NCBI GenBank assembly: GCA_015272215.1
Contig: JACYMD010000122.1
Location: 1-64,000 of the forward strand
Length of the DNA: 64,000 nt
Source: Rivularia sp. T60_A2020_040
GTDB lineage: Bacteria; Cyanobacteriota; Cyanobacteriia; Cyanobacteriales; Nostocaceae
Direction: 5' to 3'
Shown here: one piece after another, positions 1 through 8,611 of the stretch
How the letters are laid out: every line of letters begins with the position of its first letter
Position numbering within the stretch: the first letter of the stretch is position 1
The notes under the pieces: model-generated
Seen by the model: the letters and a program-made list of their open reading frames with translations, nothing else
Database searches by the model: none
Told to the model about the DNA's origin: nothing
Program-made: the position numbers and the translations under genes

Positions 1-412
1 AGTTTATTAACTTGGCATTTTGATATTAATTATTCATAGAGGGAGCGATAGAACCCAAATAAGTCAAAAGTCAAAAATCAAAAGGTAAAACAAAGAAAGC
101 TGATTTTACGGGCTTTTGAGTAATTTTCAATAGTAGTATTATTTGCGCCGAACTGTGCTAGATTTACAATCTAATCTCGTAATTAATATTTAAATGATTT
201 TTACCGACAAATAAGACAAATAAATCTAACACATATTTAATCATATTTGACCGAACAAGGTAAAAGAGTTATTGTCTTGATCTTTGTAATTTGTGATTTT
301 TTATCGGTCGGTAAATGGTACATATTATTGATAAGTAGTTTACCAGTTACCGCTCACGGGGCTGGGAATCTGGTTAGATAGATAAAGCTAATTAAAGTAA
401 GGAGACAGTTAA
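1..412 (+). promoter_or_regulatory. upstream region of glnB with clear RBS
   Basis: Gene-free, AT-rich leader of glnB. A Shine-Dalgarno AAGGAGA at 399-405 lies 7 bases before the ATG at 413 and fixes that start. No clean GTA-N8-TAC NtcA box could be read here, although glnB is commonly NtcA-regulated in cyanobacteria. A TGT-N9-ACA half-match at 154-168 is too weak to call. Confidence 0.45.
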
Positions 413-751
<339 letters not shown>

Positions 752-841
752 AAAAATGAAGTCTGAAGTTTGAAGCGCCATCAATTTACTCTTCAATCTT
801 TACACTTCATTTTCATTGTTTTGGCTAATTTTTCTAGGGTT

Positions 842-948
842 TACTCCCTTCCCAGTAGAAGATTACCGATTAAAAAACCGCAGAGACGCAGAGAGCGCAG
901 AGGAAAGAGGTAAAAAGAGATAGGTAATCTTAAAGCGGAATGGGAGTA
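842..948. repeat. MITE-like element family C, copy C1 (TA-flanked)
   Basis: A 107-bp element whose ends, CTCCCTTCCCAGTAGAAGAT on the left and ATCTTAAAGCGGAATGGGAG on the right, are imperfect inverted repeats, each flanked by TA. The core carries the run gcagagacgcagagagcgca. A longer copy lies at 51241-51445 in the opposite orientation. The right end runs into the 3' end of rdgB and supplies its last codons and stop. No transposase is encoded, so it would need one in trans. Confidence 0.7.
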
Positions 949-1511
949 ATTTGCTTGAATTGAGAAATTAAACCTGTAAGCGCTTTGCCTCGATGACTAA
1001 TTGAGCGCTTCACCTCAGTCGTCATCTCGGCAAAGGTTAATTGTTTTTGGGGAACGTAAAAAACTGGATCGTAGCCAAAACCATGATTACCGCGTGCTTC
1101 CTCAAGGATTTCACCTTTACAAATGCCTTCAGATTCTAAAGCAATCGTACCATCAGGACGAGCAATGGCGATCGCGCAGGCAAATTGTGCGTTTCGATTG
1201 GTTTCGTCTCCCAATTCTTTTAATAACCTGGTAATACGTTCGCTATCGGTAGCACCATAGCGGGCTGAATAAACCCCCGGTGCGCCATTTAATGCATCCA
1301 CTTGCAAACCAGAATCATCTGCAATTGCCCAATTATTTGTAGCAATTGCAACGGATGAAGCTTTGAGACGAGCATTCGCTAAAAAGGTATCACCAGTTTC
1401 TTCAACTTCTAATTCTTGCGGTTTGAGAACTAATTCCCAATCCAAATCCGCAAGATATTGTTGTAATTCTCGTAATTTACCAGGATTTGATGTAGCTACG
1501 ACTAATTGCAT
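930..1511 (-). CDS. rdgB: RdgB/HAM1 family XTP/dITP pyrophosphatase
   Basis: A 193-residue non-canonical purine NTP pyrophosphatase. It hydrolyses dITP, XTP and ITP to monophosphates and so keeps inosine and xanthosine out of nucleic acids. The N-terminal VVATSNPGKLRELQQYL is the nucleotide-binding signature. ADDSGLQVDALNGAPGVYSARY (around residue 65) and GFGYDPVFYVP (about 143) are the other family blocks, and SHRGKAL follows near the C-terminus. Length is normal. The last residues (ITPIPL) and the stop are read from the right end of repeat element C1, so the original C-terminus has probably been replaced. Confidence 0.95.
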   Translation of the reverse strand: MQLVVATSNPGKLRELQQYLADLDWELVLKPQELEVEETGDTFLANARLKASSVAIATNNWAIADDSGLQVDALNGAPGVYSARYGATDSERITRLLKELGDETNRNAQFACAIAIARPDGTIALESEGICKGEILEEARGNHGFGYDPVFYVPQKQLTFAEMTTEVKRSISHRGKALTGLISQFKQITPIPL

Positions 1512-1527
1512 AAAACAAAGGATTTTG

Positions 1528-1697
1528 GAGTGAGGAGTTAGGAGTTAGGAGTGAGGAGTGAGGAGTTAGGAGTTAGGAGTGAGGGAGTTACCAGTTATCA
1601 GGTATCAGTTGCAACGGTGTATGGTCGGAGATAAAGTAGTAAGCATATTTATTAATAGATTACTTTTCACTGTCAACTGTCAACTGTCAACTGTCAC
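1528..1697. repeat. STRR cluster (GGAGTTA and CTGTCAA heptamers)
   Basis: Two short tandem arrays lie between rdgB and the phosphohexomutase: variants of GGAGTTA/GGAGTGA at 1528-1588, and CTGTCAA units at about 1671-1697. Such heptameric STRRs are established features of heterocystous cyanobacterial genomes. The second array reaches the stop codon of the gene at 1694. Confidence 0.8.
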
Positions 1698-3130
1698 TCT
1701 GCCCAATCTTTCGCCCAAGCTAAGGTTTTATGTACTTCTTCAAGGGTAGATGCTTCACAGTATAAGCGTAAAACTGGTTCGGTTCCGCTAAAGCGAATCA
1801 TTAACCAACTGTTGTCGTCGAGACGGAATTTGTAGCCGTCAATTGTATTACAATCAATTACTTGCTTACCTGCAACTTCTTTTAATGGTTCGCTTTGTAA
1901 TTGTTGTAAAAGCTTTGCTCGTACTTCCATTCCCGAAAGAGGTAAATCGATGCGGTCGTATACTGAAGTAAAATTAACTTGGTTTTGTAAATGACGGTAA
2001 TAGTCGCCCAAATCCATTCCCGATTCAACGATTGCTTCTAACACGTATAATGCCGAAAGCAATGCATCTCTTTCGGGAATGTGGCTTCCATAACCGATTC
2101 CACCGGATTCTTCACCACCTAGTAAAACTTCAGCATCTAGCATTCTATCAGCAATATATTTGTAACCTACGGGGGTTTCGTAAAGCGACAAATTATGCAG
2201 TGCTGCAACTAAAGGAATCAAATCTGAACCACTCACAGTTTTAACTATTTCGCCTGTAAACCCGCGTCTTTGAGTTAAATGGTCGATTAGTATGGGAATC
2301 AAGATTTGCGAACTCAAGAAGTTTCCTTGCCCATCCACAGCAGCAATCCGATCGCAATCACCATCAAATACCAATCCCACTGATAAACCTTCAGGATTGG
2401 CTTGACGATGATTTTTGATTAATTTTATAAACTTAGAAATATACTTGGGTAAAGGTTCCGGCGCACCACCTTCAAATAAAGGATCGCGATCGCTATTAAT
2501 TTCTTGGACTTGCTCACCAAGAAGCATTGCTAATCCACCGGCAGATGCACCATGCATCGCGTCGGTAAATAAAGTCAATTTACCATTAGCTATAGCATCT
2601 CTAATTTTGCTAATGTTAACTTTACCTTCCAATCCTTGAGTATAGCTTTGCCAAGGATCAAAGGTTTTTAGCTTGCCAGATGGTGAATTAAAAGACACCG
2701 ATTGTGTTAACAAATTTTCAATTTCCTTGGTTACTTCTGAAGGTACAGAACCACCGAAACAACTCTTAACCTTCAATCCCAAATACTTCCCTGGATTGTG
2801 AGAAGCTGTAACTACCAAGGCTCCCAAGGCATTCTGATCTTTTGCTGCCCAACTAAAAGCTGGAGTTGGGGCAAAAGTGTCAGTCAGCACTACGTCAAAG
2901 CCTGCATCCATCACCGTCTGAGCAACAAACTTAGCAAAATCTTCTGCCATGAATCGGCGATCGTGACCAACTATGATGGTACGATTACCTACAATTTTAC
3001 CATATGTATACAATAATACTTGCGCGGCTACTGGCGCAACCAGGGCTAAACGTTCAAAGGTGAACTCATCGCCAATAACGCCGCGCCAGCCGTCGGTACC
3101 AAACTTAATGGATTTACTGGCAACTGGCAT
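1694..3130 (-). CDS. phosphoglucomutase/phosphomannomutase family protein
   Basis: A 478-residue alpha-D-phosphohexomutase that interconverts hexose 1- and 6-phosphates for glycogen and cell-wall polysaccharide synthesis. The four family loops are present in order: FGTDGWRG at the N-terminus; the phosphoserine loop VVTASHNPGKYLGLK (about residues 105-119); the Mg-binding loop DGDCDR (about 256-261); the sugar loop GGEESGGIG (about 338-346); and the phosphate-binding RFSGTEP near the C-terminus. All catalytic residues look intact. The choice between glucosamine, glucose and mannose substrates cannot be made from the sequence alone. The start is the ATG at 3130. Confidence 0.92.
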   Translation of the reverse strand: MPVASKSIKFGTDGWRGVIGDEFTFERLALVAPVAAQVLLYTYGKIVGNRTIIVGHDRRFMAEDFAKFVAQTVMDAGFDVVLTDTFAPTPAFSWAAKDQNALGALVVTASHNPGKYLGLKVKSCFGGSVPSEVTKEIENLLTQSVSFNSPSGKLKTFDPWQSYTQGLEGKVNISKIRDAIANGKLTLFTDAMHGASAGGLAMLLGEQVQEINSDRDPLFEGGAPEPLPKYISKFIKLIKNHRQANPEGLSVGLVFDGDCDRIAAVDGQGNFLSSQILIPILIDHLTQRRGFTGEIVKTVSGSDLIPLVAALHNLSLYETPVGYKYIADRMLDAEVLLGGEESGGIGYGSHIPERDALLSALYVLEAIVESGMDLGDYYRHLQNQVNFTSVYDRIDLPLSGMEVRAKLLQQLQSEPLKEVAGKQVIDCNTIDGYKFRLDDNSWLMIRFSGTEPVLRLYCEASTLEEVHKTLAWAKDWAE

Positions 3131-3261
3131 GATGATTATCCTATTTTTTAATTCTACTAAATTCTACTCGATGGATTCTAGCACTTCCTTTCGATAAGGG
3201 TAAAAAAAGTTTTACGTAGAATTATGAAAGCTGAATGAAGATTTTCTTAAATTGAGGTAAT

Positions 3262-3316
3262 AGGGAAGAGGGAAGAGGGAAGAGGCAATAGGTAACTGTC
3301 AACTGTCAACTGTCAA
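3262..3316. repeat. STRR (GGGAAGA and CTGTCAA units)
   Basis: Tandem GGGAAGA units pass into CTGTCAA units immediately before the stop codon of the phospholipase-D-like gene. It has the same heptamer grammar as other arrays in the window and lies in a convergent-free spacer. Confidence 0.75.
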
Positions 3317-3317
3317 C

Positions 3318-4595
3318 TCACAGTTGTGACTGAAAGAATAAAACAGCACGGCCAACTAAGCGCTGCCAAATTGGACGTTTGTGCAATCTAGCTATATTTA
3401 TTTGTTTGCATCGAGAAAAACCGTATTGAAATAGATGCTCAATATTTTTGACTAATTCCGGTTGAGATGTGGAAACATCAAGCTCATCATTATGAAAGAA
3501 ACTGCGGGAATCAAAATTAGCGCTTCCCGTACTTATCCAGCAATCATCAACGAGTAAAGCTTTGGCGTGCAACATACTAGGCTGATATTCGTTAATTTCA
3601 ATACCTGCACTTAAAAAATGTCGGTATTGTTCGCAAGCTGCGTAGTATACAAATTTTTTATCTGACTTAGAACCATTAGTTAAAATACGTACTTCAACTC
3701 CTCTTTTTTTAGCTGCAATTAAAGCTTGTTTTAAATTATCATCAGGTATAAAATAAGGGCTAGAAATCCATAATCTTTTAGTTGCTGCGTAGATACTAGT
3801 TTGGAAAAGAGCCTTGACTGAAGAAGCGCGATAGGAAGGATCATCTCCTGCTGTTACCAAAATTTCTGGGTGATTCGCCGGTTGTGGATTAAAAATTCTT
3901 GTGTCTAAATCAGCCATGCCTTGCAGATATGCCCAATGTTGCATAAACATACCTTCGAGTACAGCAACCACAGCACCTTCAAAGCGCATTTCAAAATCAT
4001 ACCAAGGTTCGGTATTCTTAATATCATCTTGCCCATCCCAAAAGTCTGAAATTCCGGCACCACCAATCAATACAGTTTTTCCATCTATAATTAATAACTT
4101 GCGATGAGTGCGAGCAAGATAATCAATGGGCGCTCTGGGATTAAAAGAATTAAAAAACTTGATATCAACACCCGCAGCTTGTAAACGCCGCCAATATTTT
4201 TGAGGTAATCCTTTTGTACCGTAATGGTCAACTATCAATTTTATCTCAATTCCAGCCGCAGCACGTTCGGCGAGCGCAGCAGCAAAATCGTTGGCTCGCT
4301 TGCCTGGGGTGATAATAAATGTTTCAAAATGAATGCTATATTCAGCGTTATTGATAGCTTGTTGGCGAGCAGTAAAAATCGACGCAGCTTCGAGCCAAAA
4401 ATCCGTACATTTACCAGTAGTTGAAACTGAATTAGAAAGGCTGGCTAAAGCCAAAGGAAAACGCTTATCTTGGGGTTGGGGAACATTTGCAAATCTGTAG
4501 GCAATGCGCTGACGAAAAGTTCCTCGGAAATAAAAAATCAAGAATATAGCGATGATACCGCCAAAAATAATTCCACCAATCCACCACAGTTGCAT
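3318..4595 (-). CDS. phospholipase D / cardiolipin synthase-like protein
   Basis: A 425-residue membrane-anchored PLD-superfamily enzyme. Bacterial cardiolipin synthases of this family join two phosphatidylglycerols. Residues about 3-24 form one transmembrane helix (WWIGGIIFGGIIAIFLIFYF). Two HKD motifs are visible: HRKLLIIDGKTVLIGG (about 163-178) and HAKALLVDDCWISTGSANFD (about 344-363). Classical ClsA has two N-terminal helices, but here only one is clear, so a related PLD transphosphatidylase is possible. It is a single gene between the phosphohexomutase and the divergent bciB. Confidence 0.85.
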   Translation of the reverse strand: MQLWWIGGIIFGGIIAIFLIFYFRGTFRQRIAYRFANVPQPQDKRFPLALASLSNSVSTTGKCTDFWLEAASIFTARQQAINNAEYSIHFETFIITPGKRANDFAAALAERAAAGIEIKLIVDHYGTKGLPQKYWRRLQAAGVDIKFFNSFNPRAPIDYLARTHRKLLIIDGKTVLIGGAGISDFWDGQDDIKNTEPWYDFEMRFEGAVVAVLEGMFMQHWAYLQGMADLDTRIFNPQPANHPEILVTAGDDPSYRASSVKALFQTSIYAATKRLWISSPYFIPDDNLKQALIAAKKRGVEVRILTNGSKSDKKFVYYAACEQYRHFLSAGIEINEYQPSMLHAKALLVDDCWISTGSANFDSRSFFHNDELDVSTSQPELVKNIEHLFQYGFSRCKQINIARLHKRPIWQRLVGRAVLFFQSQL

Positions 4596-4857
4596 CGTCT
4601 TTCTAAAGTCCTAAAATTTATGAAACTGTTTTAACTTTAACCAAAATATTTATCTACGAACAAATTATAAATTTTCTTGGTAGTTCTTGGTAATTCTTGG
4701 TAGTTTTTCGTACTATTCAATAGTAGTAGTTATAAAAGACAAATAAAGTTATTGCTATCCATGAAAAATCAATGAAATATTACAATCTATTCTTAAAGTT
4801 TGTTTGAAGCCTCACATTAGGCTATCTTAAGTTCTTAGTTAATAAACTGCGCTTAAT

Positions 4858-6051
4858 ATGACTTCGCTTGCTCGTCACAAAAAAGCCAAAGCCCTCAAAC
4901 CCAGTAGCCCTCGCCCTGCCAAAGAACTCTGTAGCGAGTGCGGACTGTGCGATACATATTATGTTCACTATGTCAAAGAAGCTTGTGCTTTTCTTAATCA
5001 ACAAATAGCAGAACTCGAACAACAAAGTCATTCGCGATCGCGCAATCTTGATAACCCTGACGAACTTTATTTCGGGGTACAGCAAGAGATGATGGCAGCG
5101 CGAAAAAAAGAACCGATTCCCGGCGCACAATGGACGGGGATTGTTAGCTCTATTGCCATTGAAATGCTCAATCGCGGTATTGTCGAAGGTGTGGTTTGTG
5201 TCCAAAATACCAAGGAAGACCGTTTTCAACCAATGCCGGTTATTGCTCGGACTCCCGAAGAAATACTGGCAGCGAAAGTAAATAAACCAACGTTATCACC
5301 GAATCTTTCTGTATTAGAACAAGTTGAAAAATCCGGAATGAAACGGTTGTTGGTAATTGGTGTTGGTTGTCAAATTCAAGCATTACGTGCTGTGGAAAAA
5401 CAACTTGGTTTGGAAAAGCTTTATGTATTGGGTACTCCTTGTGTTGATAATGTCACCCGTGCTGGATTGCAAAAATTTCTTGAAACTACGAGTAAATCGC
5501 CGGATACGGTAGTACATTACGAATTTATGCAAGACTTCCGAGTTCACTTCAAGCATGAGGATGGTTCAACGGAAACCGTACCTTTCTTTGGTTTAAAAAC
5601 AAATCAACTCAAAGATGTATTTGCTCCTTCTTGTATGAGTTGTTTTGACTACGTGAATTCCCTAGCAGATATTGTAGTTGGGTATATGGGCGCACCTTTC
5701 GGTTGGCAGTGGATTGTGGTCAGAAACGAACGCGGTCAGGAAATGTTGGATGTAGTCAAAGACCAAATTGATACCCAAGCAGTGATGTCCCAAGGAAATC
5801 GCCAAGCCGCAGTACAGCAGAGTATTCCGGCTTATGATCAAGGCGTGACACTTCCGATGTGGGCAGCCAAATTAATGGGTGTAGTAATTGAAAGAATTGG
5901 TCCGAAGGGTTTGGAATATGCGAGGTTTTCCATAGATTCTCACTTTACACGGAATTATTTGTATACAAAACGTAATTATCCAGAGAAGTTAGAAAAGCAC
6001 GTTCCAGAATTTGCCAAGCGGATTGTGGGACAGTATAAGTTGCCAGAGTAG
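4858..6051 (+). CDS. bciB: divinyl (proto)chlorophyllide 8-vinyl reductase, ferredoxin type
   Basis: A 397-residue member of the F420-hydrogenase beta-subunit-like family. In cyanobacteria this is the ferredoxin-dependent 8-vinyl reductase BciB (Synechocystis slr1923), which reduces the 8-vinyl group to ethyl during chlorophyll synthesis. Plant 7-hydroxymethyl chlorophyll a reductase is a close relative. Cysteines for Fe-S clusters are seen in LCSECGLCDTYY (about residues 22-33), GTPCVDNVTRAG (about 197-208) and APSCMSCFDYVNSLADIVVG (about 257-276). It stands alone on the plus strand; an STRR array begins right after the stop. The choice between BciB and an HCAR-like role rests on organism type. 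Confidence 0.88.
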   Translation: MTSLARHKKAKALKPSSPRPAKELCSECGLCDTYYVHYVKEACAFLNQQIAELEQQSHSRSRNLDNPDELYFGVQQEMMAARKKEPIPGAQWTGIVSSIAIEMLNRGIVEGVVCVQNTKEDRFQPMPVIARTPEEILAAKVNKPTLSPNLSVLEQVEKSGMKRLLVIGVGCQIQALRAVEKQLGLEKLYVLGTPCVDNVTRAGLQKFLETTSKSPDTVVHYEFMQDFRVHFKHEDGSTETVPFFGLKTNQLKDVFAPSCMSCFDYVNSLADIVVGYMGAPFGWQWIVVRNERGQEMLDVVKDQIDTQAVMSQGNRQAAVQQSIPAYDQGVTLPMWAAKLMGVVIERIGPKGLEYARFSIDSHFTRNYLYTKRNYPEKLEKHVPEFAKRIVGQYKLPE

Positions 6052-6054
6052 GGA

Positions 6055-6184
6055 GATGGGGGAATGGGGAGACAAGGGGACAAGGGGACAAGGGGACAAG
6101 GGGACAAGGGGACAAGGGGATGGGGGAGAGATTATTACCCATTACCCATTACCCATTACCAATTACCCATTACCAATTACCTGA
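6055..6184. repeat. STRR array (GGGACAA then ATTACCC)
   Basis: About seven GGGACAA-type heptamers at 6068-6120 are followed by CATTACC/CAATTAC units up to 6180. The array fills the gap between the convergent bciB and the methionine gamma-lyase-like gene, and encodes the last residues and stop of the latter on the minus strand. Confidence 0.85.
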
Positions 6185-7392
6185 ATCACAGCTTCAAGAG
6201 CGATCGCCACATGAGTCCAATGAGTTCCTCCCTGACAATAAACTATGTAAGGTTCTCTTAATGGTCCATCAGCGGAAAATTCTAAGGTACTACCTTCGAT
6301 AAATGTCCCCCCAGCCATGACTACTTTGCTTTCGTATCCCGGCATTTCGTCGGGTACAGGTTCGAGATAGGAACCGATGGGGGAATGCTGCTGTATGGCT
6401 TTACAAAAGGCAATTAGTTTTTCGGCGGAACCAAGTTTAATTGCTTGAATTACATCACCGCGAGGTGCAAAAGGTGTGGGGTTAACGGGATATCCTAGTT
6501 TGTCAAACACATAACCAGTCAGATGAGTACCTTTCATCGCTTCCCCTACCATTTGTGGAGCTAGAAACAATCCCTGAAATAACAGCCGAAGTTGGTCAAA
6601 TGTGGCACCTCCCTCTCGACCGATTCCCGGAGCCGTCAAGCGACAAGCTGCGGCTTCTACTAAGTCCTCGCGTCCAGCGATGTAGCCACCAGCAGTGACG
6701 ATAGTTCCTCCGGGATTTTTGATTAAAGAACCAGCGATTAAATCCGCACCGACATGGGTAGGTTCTTGGGTTTCGATAAATTCGCCGTAACAGTTATCAA
6801 CAAAACAAACAGTGTGCGGATTTTGCTGCTTGACTAAACGCACAATTTTCTCTATGTCGGCAATTGAAAGACTAGAACGCCAAGAATAGCCGCAGGAACG
6901 CTGAATTAATACCAAACGAGTCTTATTCTCTACCGCATGGCTTAAAGCTTGCCAATCCACCGTTCCTTCTGGGGTGAGATTCAATTGGCGATAGGTTATG
7001 CCAAAATCGATTAGTGAACCTTGATTTTTACCTCTTAAACCAATGACTTCTTCAAGAGTATCGTAGGGTGCGCCTGCTACAGCCAACATTTCATCACCGG
7101 GACGAAGAACGCCGAATAAAGCACAGGCTATGGCGTGAGTCCCCGAAACGAACTGTACCCTGACAGCAGCGGCTTGGGCTCCCATGATTTGTGCAAAAAC
7201 TTTATCTAAGGTTTCTCTGCCCAAATCATCATGACCGTATCCCGTTACACCTGCAAAGTGGTGCGCCCCTACATTATGATGACGAAAGGCACTTAGCACT
7301 CTTTGAAGATTTTGCTTGACCTTATGGTCAATTCCAGAAAAAATCTTTAACAGTGCTTGTTCTGCTTCTTGCAGTTGTTCCAAGCTGTTCAT
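6163..7392 (-). CDS. methionine gamma-lyase family PLP enzyme
   Basis: A protein of about 409 residues from the PLP-dependent family also called aluminium-resistance protein-like (Met_gamma_lyase fold). Its physiological substrate in cyanobacteria is not established. The motif FAGVTGYGHDDLGRETLD (about residues 29-46) and the PLP-lysine region GSLIKNPGGTIVTAGGYIAG are visible. The ATG at 7392 (MNSLEQLQEAEQ) is preferred over the longer frame from 7476, whose extra 28 residues are low-complexity and overlap palindromes in the divergent spacer. The C-terminal VIGNG and stop come from an STRR array, which suggests 3' erosion or replacement. Confidence 0.85.
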   Translation of the reverse strand: MNSLEQLQEAEQALLKIFSGIDHKVKQNLQRVLSAFRHHNVGAHHFAGVTGYGHDDLGRETLDKVFAQIMGAQAAAVRVQFVSGTHAIACALFGVLRPGDEMLAVAGAPYDTLEEVIGLRGKNQGSLIDFGITYRQLNLTPEGTVDWQALSHAVENKTRLVLIQRSCGYSWRSSLSIADIEKIVRLVKQQNPHTVCFVDNCYGEFIETQEPTHVGADLIAGSLIKNPGGTIVTAGGYIAGREDLVEAAACRLTAPGIGREGGATFDQLRLLFQGLFLAPQMVGEAMKGTHLTGYVFDKLGYPVNPTPFAPRGDVIQAIKLGSAEKLIAFCKAIQQHSPIGSYLEPVPDEMPGYESKVVMAGGTFIEGSTLEFSADGPLREPYIVYCQGGTHWTHVAIALEAVIQVIGNG

Positions 7393-7455
7393 TAGTAAAA
7401 CCGTTCTCAAAAAAATAATTAAACTATGGGGATTTGTGGCGTTATTGGCGCTACC

Positions 7456-7493
7456 CTTTGCGTAATCATCACGCAAAAGCCCAAATTTGGGGC
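7456..7493. promoter_or_regulatory. two adjacent palindromes in divergent spacer
   Basis: TTTGCGT-N7-ACGCAAA (7457-7477) is followed at once by the perfect 12-mer CCCAAATTTGGG (7480-7491). They lie between the divergent methionine gamma-lyase-like gene and desC, where an operator would be expected. No regulator could be named, so a binding role is inference. Confidence 0.35.
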
Positions 7494-7541
7494 ATAACGG
7501 ACGCGCAGATTAGGCTAAACAATTCTCAAACAGGTTAACGC

Positions 7542-8363
7542 ATGACAATTGCTACATCAACAACTAAAGGTCCATTAAATTGGCTGCATATTTCATTTTT
7601 CGTCGGTTTACATTTTGGAATTTTGCTTGCCCCGTTTCCCGCTTTTTTTAACTGGAAAGCCGTAGCCGTAGCTTTCTTTTTGTATTGGGTAACTGGAGGT
7701 TTAGGCATTACTCTGGGATTTCACCGACTGATCACTCATCGCAGTTTTCAAACTCCCAAGTGGCTGGAGTATTTCTTAGCATTTTGCGGGACTCTGGCTT
7801 GTCAAGGAGGACCGATTGCATGGGTGGGAATGCATCGTATCCACCATTTACATTCCGATCAAGAGCTAGATCCTCATGATTCCAATAAAGGTTTTTTTTG
7901 GAGCCACATGGGTTGGATGTTTTACCATTCTCCAGGTTTTGCTGAGGTTCCCCGCTTTACAAAAGATATCAAAGATGACCCAGTTTACCAATTTTTAGAA
8001 AAGTATATGCTACCAATCCAGTTTGCTCTGGGTGGATTGCTATTACTTTTGGGTGGTTGGTCTTTTGTCGTTTGGGGTATTTTCGTTCGTCTTATTTTTG
8101 TATGGCACTGCACCTGGTTTGTCAATAGTGCAACTCATAAATTTGGCTATCAAACCTATGATGCAGGAGATCACTCTACAAACTGCTGGTGGGTAGCTTT
8201 ATTGACCTACGGTGAAGGCTGGCACAATAATCACCACGCTTTCCAATATTCAGCCCGTCACGGCTTAAAATGGTGGGAAATTGACCTTACCTGGATGACG
8301 ATTCAATTACTGCAATTCTTAGGTTTGGCTACCAATGTCAAATTAGCACCTACGAAGCAGTAA
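7542..8363 (+). CDS. desC: acyl-lipid/acyl-CoA delta-9 desaturase
   Basis: A 273-residue membrane di-iron desaturase that introduces the delta-9 double bond into stearoyl chains of membrane lipids, using ferredoxin in cyanobacteria. The three histidine boxes are intact: HRLITHRSF (about residues 62-70), HRIHHLHSD (about 98-106) and HNNHHAF (about 226-232). Hydrophobic helices flank them (for example GILLAPFPAFF and GGLLLLLGGWSFVVWGIF). It heads the desC-desA-desB run seen in other Nostocales. A second desC lies at 34550-35389. The order of the cluster supports desC rather than another positional specificity. Confidence 0.93.
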   Translation: MTIATSTTKGPLNWLHISFFVGLHFGILLAPFPAFFNWKAVAVAFFLYWVTGGLGITLGFHRLITHRSFQTPKWLEYFLAFCGTLACQGGPIAWVGMHRIHHLHSDQELDPHDSNKGFFWSHMGWMFYHSPGFAEVPRFTKDIKDDPVYQFLEKYMLPIQFALGGLLLLLGGWSFVVWGIFVRLIFVWHCTWFVNSATHKFGYQTYDAGDHSTNCWWVALLTYGEGWHNNHHAFQYSARHGLKWWEIDLTWMTIQLLQFLGLATNVKLAPTKQ

Positions 8364-8443
8364 TGTATTTTGGATATTCTTTGGATATTAAATTCATCCG
8401 TGGGAGTAATCCAAAATTCACAAAATTAAGTTAACCTTTATTT

Positions 8444-8484
8444 ACCCCTGCTTACGCATTATTACTTAGGGCAAAAGCGGGGGT
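8444..8484. other. hairpin between desC and desA
   Basis: ACCCCTGCTT (8444-8453) can pair over ten positions with AAGCGGGGGT (8475-8484), with one G-T pair, around a 21-base loop. No T-run follows on the plus strand, so it may be an mRNA-processing or attenuation structure rather than a terminator. Confidence 0.4.
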
Positions 8485-8611
8485 ACCGCTTGTTTAGTTA
8501 GGAAAATAGAATTTTCTCTAAATACGTGGGGTTAATTACTTGATATAATCCGAATCGCGAATGTTACGAAACTTCGTAAAAGCGGAGTTTTTATTTTAAT
8601 TAAATCCATTC

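Noticed and set aside
154-168. NtcA site upstream of glnB
   Set aside because: TGT-N9-ACA is only a loose half-match. No GTA-N8-TAC box with a suitably placed -10 element was found.
4822-5229. 135-residue open frame on the minus strand inside bciB
   Set aside because: It lies antisense to a gene with clear family motifs, has no RBS or protein-like composition, and is a shadow of codon use on the other strand. The same applies to the 43843-44298 frame antisense to cobK.
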